Source: Daucus carota subsp. sativus | Taxonomy: Eukaryota > Streptophyta > Magnoliopsida > Apiales > Apiaceae | Assembly (NCBI RefSeq): GCF_001625215.2 | Contig: NC_030384.2 | Coordinates: 44,178,390 to 44,242,389 of the forward strand | Direction: 5' to 3' | DNA: 64,000 nt | Part shown: piece after piece, positions 61,862-64,000 of the stretch | How the letters are laid out: each line of letters opens with the position of its first letter | Position numbering within the stretch: the first letter of the stretch is position 1 | Program-made: the position numbers and the translations under genes | Notes under the pieces: generated by a model | Databases searched by the model: none | The model's input: only the letters and a program-made list of their open reading frames with translations | What the model was told of the DNA's origin: nothing

Positions 61862-62290
61862 CTAGAGTAATACTTTCCAAGCAGGAACTCCATCCGCGGT
61901 GACTCATAAATCCTCTGGTTGAAGTGTAGGCCAAAATCTCCAACCGACGAGCCCAGAGCTGCTCTTGGGGTGCACTTGTTGTTTCTCTACAGAAGCGAAC
62001 AACTCTGAGCTTTTTTTTTTTTTTTTGAAACTAACAACTCTGAGCTGAAACAACCTTCCACACGACCACACCTGGTATGTTGTTGCAGAATATGGTCGTC
62101 AGGCCTCCCAGTGAGATCCCAGTAGTAGGAAAAATAGACAAAAAATGAGCTTGTCTGAAAACTATAGGTCTCGGCGTTGGGTAAGGAAAGAAAATCTTGT
62201 ACAACATAGGCCATTAGGGTGTCATGAATAGTAATTAGTTCACGAGCAGTTGCAGACCCAGATATCACCTCAAAAGCACAATTCATATTC
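61862..62290 (-). pseudogene. Broken UGT93 copy 3
   Basis: The minus strand reads ELITIHDTLMAYVVQDFLSL then PNAETYSF...YYWDLTGRPDDHILQQ, matching residues about 125-185 of copies 1 and 2. After a short unrelated stretch with a poly-A/T run it resumes as RRLEILAYTSTRGFMSHRGW then SSCLESITLE, matching part of the PSPG box. About 170 residues between the blocks are missing, and so are both ends. The PSPG HCGWN is changed to HRGWS, so it cannot encode an active enzyme. Confidence 0.85.
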
Positions 62291-63238
62291 CTTCATTACT
62301 GTGGTTGATTACACCCTGAAATTAATCCTTAGGAATTCATCACCATAGTCCATACTCACTTTTAATTTTTAACTGACTTCCTTCTGGTGTCAGTACATGG
62401 TCTCAGTTAATCTCTTACCTGTTATCAAAAGAATGTCCATCATGTTCATGTCTCACTGTAATAACATAAACTGAAGCATCTGCTCCTTTTTGGTCATCAT
62501 ACAATAGTCGGATTAATAGCCGGATTTTAGAAAACTGCTTTTTGTATATACAGTTGAAAATGGGCTCAAGCAATACAGAATTAAGTACTCTGTAATATAA
62601 CGGATGAATTCTATTATTATTACAAAAATGTTATTTAATTATTAATTTTTGTATACAAAATGCAGTTAACATGTTTAAATTGATTTTACGATATGTATTA
62701 TGTATATACCATAAATGGACTTTTTTTCATATAATAATAAAAAACAAAATTTTCCCTAAATAACTTCGGGCCGCAACTGCAAAATTATGATCAGGTAATT
62801 TATTGATAAAATAATAAAAAAAATATATTGATTTTCTAAGAATCGAGCAGCTCCATCTTCATCGCTGTTGCAAAACCACTCCGGCGTTCTAAAGGTTTGT
62901 GTCACTCTCTTCACCACTTCTATCTGCATAGGAAACTGACGATGTTTATCCAAATCAACTAATTTGGACTTCATATATCACATGTTCACGCTTCTCATCT
63001 CATTTTTAGTTTGCTTCTCGCTAGAGCGAAACTCTATCCGTGTATTATTGGCTTTGAAAATTTGTGGGTTCCACACTTTCTTTCCACAATCTCTGTAAGT
63101 CTAGGTTCAAATGATTACTAATTACTATTATTAAATATAATCTCACAATATAAGACAGGTGTAATAGCTCACTTGTCTGTTCATGTCTTGATTCTGAAGA
63201 GAGATGAAGATAAAGTATGCGAACATAGGAAACTAAGA
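62291..63238. other. Region between broken UGT copies
   Basis: No gene is recognised. A minus-strand frame (62974-62756) reads KLVDLDKHRQFPMQIEVVKR and RTPEWFCNSDEDGAARF but matches no family I know; it may be decayed exon or repeat DNA. Confidence 0.35.
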
Positions 63239-63393
63239 GAATTGGATGGCCAGTCACTCTCAGTTTTCAGTTATTTCAATATCTCACAAGTAAGCAATTG
63301 AGGCCGGTTTTATACTTGCTTGGGAAGCAGTTGCTAAGAAGATTCTATCTATGAATGTGAGCAATGAAATCATCGTATTCTCTTCGAGTTTTC
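63239..63393 (-). pseudogene. Relic of a UGT93 3' end
   Basis: The minus strand gives TRREYDDFIAHIHR and a stop at 63345, matching the last residues of copy 2, followed by about 105 bases that match the 3' flank of copy 2. Homology ends abruptly at about 63393. It is a third decayed trace of the cluster. Confidence 0.8.
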
Positions 63394-63922
63394 AGTCAAT
63401 TGGTGAGCTTTTTTTGAAATCTGACTTCGTTGTATGTTTCTTCATCTCTCAACGATCAATTTGCATACTATATATGTTATATTTCGATGTGATTTTATTT
63501 TCTTAGACTTGATGACAGTGTTACATTGTGTATTATTGTCTTTGGATATTTGTGGCATTGTGGGTTTCATACACTCTCTTTTTGCTATCTCTGTGAATCT
63601 AGGTTCCATGTTGATTTTAACTATAAGCATACTTTACAAGATGTCTTTGTTTATTAGTCCAACACTCCATGGCTTAGGTATCTGTTACTGTTAGATGTAC
63701 AAGTTATGATCAACATTTTTCTTGAATAGGGATTAATAGAGACATAGGTGTAAGAGCTCACCTGTGCATTTAAGTCTTTATTTTGAACAGTTATGAAGGT
63801 AAAGTATACAAATACATGAAACTAAGATAATTGAGACAACCAGTCACTCTGTTTTCAGTTATTTCGAAATTGCACAAGTTGGCCAGTTTAATACTTGTTG
63901 GCAAGCAGTTGCAAAGAAGATT

Positions 63923-64000
63923 TTATCTACGAATATGAGCAATAAAATCATCATATTCTCTTCGTGTATCACCTCCTTCTGCCACTGATCTCCTGACTGC
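63923..64000 (-). CDS. UGT93 copy 5, C-terminal end only
   Basis: The minus strand from the window edge reads AVRRSVAEGGDTRREYDDFI-AHIRR and a stop at 63923, almost identical to copy 2. Its 3' flank (63838-63922) also matches that of copy 2. The rest of the gene lies beyond the window, so its intactness is unknown. Confidence 0.85.
   Translation of the reverse strand, partial: AVRRSVAEGGDTRREYDDFIAHIRR

Noticed and set aside
62756-62974. Frame with RTPEWFCNSDEDGAARF as a gene
   Set aside because: There is no homology I can name, it sits among decayed UGT copies, and it runs into AT-rich low-complexity residues.

Overview
The window is nuclear DNA from a flowering plant. It is AT-rich, the genes are split by GT-AG introns, and the gaps are full of MITEs, Helitron ends, LTR remnants and homopolymer runs. 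The gene families (CKX1-like, UGT93-like, FAX1, F-box/LRR) fit a eudicot. I lean towards an asterid, possibly Apiaceae, from the look of the F-box/coiled-coil protein and the repeats, but that is an impression and not a proof. No CRISPR, operon, tRNA or rRNA was seen.

Layout. 1-2.7 kb: a minus-strand plant mobile domain (PMD/MAIN-like) exon cut by the window edge, then a 5'-truncated HINT1 copy and palindromic GTAGCG repeats. 3.6-8.7 kb: a complete six-exon FAX1 gene with a Helitron-like insert in intron 2. 8.7-18.5 kb: no gene recognised, only MITEs and short tandem repeats. 18.5-20.8 kb: a complete five-exon CKX1-like cytokinin dehydrogenase. 21.2-22.7 kb: a small conserved gene of unknown function (minus). 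22.8-27 kb: transposons, including a hAT element with an 8-bp target duplication and a Mutator-like element with a 9-bp duplication that holds a solo LTR with its own 5-bp duplication. 27.7-29.5 kb: penta-EF-hand CML49/50-type protein (minus). 31.5 kb: tandem SINE-like repeats. 32.2-36.4 kb: S-formylglutathione hydrolase (minus). 37.6-40.4 kb: small coiled-coil protein with three related MITEs in a row in intron 1. 42.9-46.0 kb: nucleotide-sugar/triose-phosphate-type transporter of the UUAT1 group. 47-48.3 kb: an intact UGT93 (zeatin O-glucosyltransferase-like) gene (minus). 50-54.2 kb: F-box/LRR gene (minus) with a duplicated 3' exon and a transposon-like segment at the end of exon 2. 54.2-59.7 kb: transposon and AT-rich DNA. 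59.7-64 kb: a second intact UGT93 gene, a broken copy, a 3'-end relic and the C-terminus of another copy running off the window, all minus strand.

Most genes are ordinary single-copy housekeeping genes with no functional link to their neighbours. The one suggestive theme is cytokinin: a CKX1-like enzyme that degrades cytokinins and a UGT93 cluster of the family that includes the enzymes that O-glucosylate zeatin lie in one window. Linkage alone does not show joint function. I found no convincing undescribed system. The most checkable items are the nested transposons with clean target duplications, the UGT birth-and-death cluster and the altered F-box gene.
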